Shown here: positions 61,978 to 64,000 of the stretch, piece by piece | How positions within the stretch are numbered: position 1 is the stretch's first letter | Layout: each line of letters begins with the position of its first letter | Assembly: GCF_013085345.1 (NCBI RefSeq) | Contig: NZ_JABFAJ010000019.1 | Location: 62,001 to 126,000 of the forward strand | Direction of reading: 5' to 3' | Length of the DNA stretch: 64,000 nt | DNA from: Isoptericola sediminis | GTDB taxonomy: Bacteria; Actinomycetota; Actinomycetes; Actinomycetales; Cellulomonadaceae | Notes under the pieces: generated by a model | The model's input: the letters and a program-made list of their open reading frames with translations, nothing else | The model's database searches: none | What the model was told of the DNA's origin: nothing | Made by a program: the position numbers and the translations under genes

Positions 61978-62918
61978 GGTGCGGTCCCGGTCTCGCCGCT
62001 GGTCGTCGTCCCGGTCGGGGCGGACGCCTGCTCGTCCTCGTACAGGCGCAGGAACAGGCTCTCGAGCGACGGCGGCTCGACGGTGAGCGAGACCAGACCG
62101 TACCCGGTGAGCAAGGTCATCGCCTCGCCGATCCGGGTGGACTCCACCGTCGCCGTGAGTCGGTCGCCGTCCAGGTGGACGTCGTGCAGCGAGGACAGCT
62201 CGTCGATGGCGGGAGCCCGTTCGAGCACGGCGCGCACGGTCGTGCGCACGTCTCCGCGCAGCTCCTTGAGGGTGCCGGTCTGCACGATCCGTCCCTCGCG
62301 GATGATGCTGAGCCGGTCGGCCAGCGTCTCGACCTCGGCCATGATGTGGCTGGACAGCAGCACGGTCGCCCCGCGCTGCCCGGCCTCGCTGATGACCTCC
62401 TGGAACACGGCCTCCATCAACGGGTCCAGGCCGCTGGTGGGTTCGTCGAGGATCAGCAGCTCGACGTCCGAGGCCAGCGCCGCGACGATCGCGACCTTCT
62501 GCCGGTTGCCCTTCGAGTACTGCCGGCCCCGCTTGGTCGGGTCCAGCTCGAACCGCTCGACCAGGTCGGTGCGCCGCGTCTCGTCCAGGCCGCCCCGCAT
62601 CGAGCCGAGCAGGTCGATCGCCTCGCCGCCGGTCATGCCCGGCCACAGCGACACGTCGCCGGGCACGTAGGCGAGGCGCCGGTGCAGCGCGACGACGTCC
62701 GACCACGGGTCCTGCCCCAGCATCCGGACGGTGCCGCCGTCCGCCTTCAGCAGACCCAGCAGCACCCGGATCGTCGTGGACTTCCCGGCACCGTTCGGGC
62801 CCAGGAAACCGTGCACCTGGCCCCGCTCCACCTGCAGGTCCAGTCCCCGCAGCGCCGGGAACCTGCCGTAGGACTTGGTCAGCCCGACGACCTCGATCAC
62901 CGGGTCCGATCCGCTCAT
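61974..62918 (-). CDS. ABC exporter ATPase
   Basis: A 314-residue ABC ATPase of the drug/lantibiotic export type. Walker A FLGPNGAGKSTTIRVLLGLL, signature YSKGNRQKVAIVAAL, Walker B LLILDEPTSGLDP. A C-terminal extension of about 90 residues is usual for this subfamily. It starts at the ATG after AGAGGA; coupled to the permease. The cargo is unknown and no adjacent regulator is seen. Confidence 0.9.
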   Translation of the reverse strand: MSGSDPVIEVVGLTKSYGRFPALRGLDLQVERGQVHGFLGPNGAGKSTTIRVLLGLLKADGGTVRMLGQDPWSDVVALHRRLAYVPGDVSLWPGMTGGEAIDLLGSMRGGLDETRRTDLVERFELDPTKRGRQYSKGNRQKVAIVAALASDVELLILDEPTSGLDPLMEAVFQEVISEAGQRGATVLLSSHIMAEVETLADRLSIIREGRIVQTGTLKELRGDVRTTVRAVLERAPAIDELSSLHDVHLDGDRLTATVESTRIGEAMTLLTGYGLVSLTVEPPSLESLFLRLYEDEQASAPTGTTTSGETGTAP

Positions 62919-63066
62919 GTGCTGGTCCTCTCGGGTGCCTGCCGCCGGACACGGCGGCCTGACCACAGCACACTCCATCACCGGGACACTCGCATCGCCG
63001 ACCTGCGAGCGGTCGCCGGCCCGCCGAGCGGTCGGGTGCCCACGTCGAGGTGCCTAGGCTGGTCCG

Positions 63067-64000
63067 GTGCAGCTCGTCGCGTCCGACCTCTCCTACGCCT
63101 ACCCGGAGCACCCCGTGCTCCGGGGCGTGGACCTGCGCGTCTCCGACGGCATGCGCCTGGGCGTCGTGGGGGAGAACGGGTCCGGCAAGTCCACGCTGCT
63201 GCACCTGCTCGCCGGCACCCTGCCGCTCCAGGGCGGACGACTCCAGCGGCACGGGTCGGCGGCGCTGGTGACCCAGGAGCTCACGGAGGCGGCGGGCCGC
63301 ACCGTCGGCGACCTCGTCGCCGACACCCTCGCCGACCTGCGGGCGCTCGCCACCGACCTGCAGCGGGCCGCCGAGGCCTTCGACCACGACCGTGGCGACC
63401 TGCGCGCGCTGGGGGAGCTGCTGGGCCGGGTCGAGCACCTCGCGGCGTGGGACGCCGACCGCCGCGTCGACGAGGCGCTGACCCGGCTGGGTGCCGTCCG
63501 CGACCACGCCCGCCGGCTCGACACGCTGTCGGTCGGGCAGCGCTACCGCGTACGGCTGGCGTGCCGGCTCGTCGAACGGGCCGACCTGCTGCTGCTGGAC
63601 GAGCCCACCAACCACCTCGACGACTCCGGCGTCGACTACCTGACCGAGCAGCTGCGGACGTGGCGCGGCGGCGTCGTGCTGGTCACGCACGACCGGCAGC
63701 TGCTGGACGACGTCGCGACCGCCGTCTACGACCTCGACCCCTCGATGGACGGCCGGCCCGTGCTGTACGGGCAGCCCGGCTACCACGCCTACCGGTTCGG
63801 CAAGGCGCAGATGCTCGCCCGCTGGCAGCAGCGCTACCGGGCGGAGCAGGAACGCGCCGCCACGCTGTGGTTCCGCCGGGACAGGTCCTACGAGGGTCTC
63901 TCCGACGAGTGGCGCCCGCCCAAGGGTTCCCAGAAGCACCGCCGCGGGACGCGAGCCCGCATCCACGTCAAGGCGGCCGACCGCCTCGTGGAGCAGCTGG
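63067..64000 (+). CDS. ABC-F type ATPase, truncated at window edge
   Basis: The first 311 codons of an ABC-F protein starting at GTG. The first ABC domain has Walker A GVVGENGSGKSTLLHLLAGT, signature LSVGQRYRVRLACRL and Walker B LLLLDEPTNHLDD. The region after it is the usual interdomain linker (RWQQRYRAEQERAATL, KGSQKHRRGTRARIH). ABC-F proteins act at the ribosome, some giving antibiotic resistance. The second ABC domain lies beyond the end. Confidence 0.9.
   Translation, partial: MQLVASDLSYAYPEHPVLRGVDLRVSDGMRLGVVGENGSGKSTLLHLLAGTLPLQGGRLQRHGSAALVTQELTEAAGRTVGDLVADTLADLRALATDLQRAAEAFDHDRGDLRALGELLGRVEHLAAWDADRRVDEALTRLGAVRDHARRLDTLSVGQRYRVRLACRLVERADLLLLDEPTNHLDDSGVDYLTEQLRTWRGGVVLVTHDRQLLDDVATAVYDLDPSMDGRPVLYGQPGYHAYRFGKAQMLARWQQRYRAEQERAATLWFRRDRSYEGLSDEWRPPKGSQKHRRGTRARIHVKAADRLVEQL

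Noticed and set aside
60340-63966. Single 1208-codon minus-strand frame joining exporter genes
   Set aside because: The permease proper begins at GTG 61977 overlapping the ATPase stop; the upstream part is antisense or out of frame with the ATPase and ABC-F genes.

Overview
The window is very GC-rich, uses many GTG starts and is packed with ATGA/GTGA start-stop overlaps. It encodes a tmRNA with tag ADNKRTDFALAA, a Tad pilus locus, a ROK-regulated amino-sugar cluster and actinobacterial families such as DUF3039, DUF2017, DUF3054 and DUF4349. This fits a high-GC actinobacterium, most likely Micrococcales of the Cellulomonadaceae type (an inference; no 16S rRNA is present).

Positions 1 to about 9360 are the right-hand part of an integrative element whose left end lies outside the window. 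It carries a DUF4145 protein with a zinc ribbon, a coupled replication operon (48-aa peptide, CxxC protein, primase-polymerase/RepA-like ATPase), a cluster of CGGTTCCC repeats that looks like an iteron origin, several small unknown proteins, and a large serine integrase. The element sits in the 3' end of a tadC-like gene. The last 28 tadC codons survive beyond the junction, and the integrase frame runs through attR, in frame, to the stop of the adjacent pilin gene.

9468-11012 is the rest of the Tad locus: Flp-type pilin, two TadE-like proteins and a TadG-like protein. 11111-13899 is a three-gene flavin redox operon (flavocytochrome reductase, FMN-binding acceptor, ApbE). 14170-21543 holds a two-repeat lipoprotein, a 948-aa secreted protein with seven Glu-Ala/Ala-Gly repeats, a GyrI-like protein, CysM and a secreted vWA protein. 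21640-26597 holds a PD-(D/E)XK-like protein, an SRPBCC protein, a secreted HNH nuclease, CorA, and the nitric-oxide pair NsrR/flavohaemoglobin behind a palindromic NsrR-like site.

26657-34910 is core biology: an ankyrin protein, prfB, ftsEX with an M23 amidase activator, smpB, ssrA and a BCCT transporter. 35096-43956 holds a DUF4349 lipoprotein and an amino-sugar uptake cluster (ROK regulator, two paralogous binding lipoproteins, two permeases, ROK kinase, NagB). 44375-54846 holds DUF3039, a helicase, nicotinate phosphoribosyltransferase, ClpS, DUF2017, MurI, an MBL hydrolase, DUF3054, RdgB, RNase PH and a LytS/LytR-type two-component pair. 54833-59649 contains two separate sodium:solute symporter cassettes facing away from each other. 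The window ends with DUF1697, an ABC exporter pair and a truncated ABC-F gene.

Unusual structures include three intergenic arrays with an exact 20-bp period and a shared CCTGACYCG core (after prfB and after nagB), and a nearly perfect 28-bp inverted repeat between the convergent DUF3054 and rdgB genes. No CRISPR array, rRNA or ordinary tRNA was seen.
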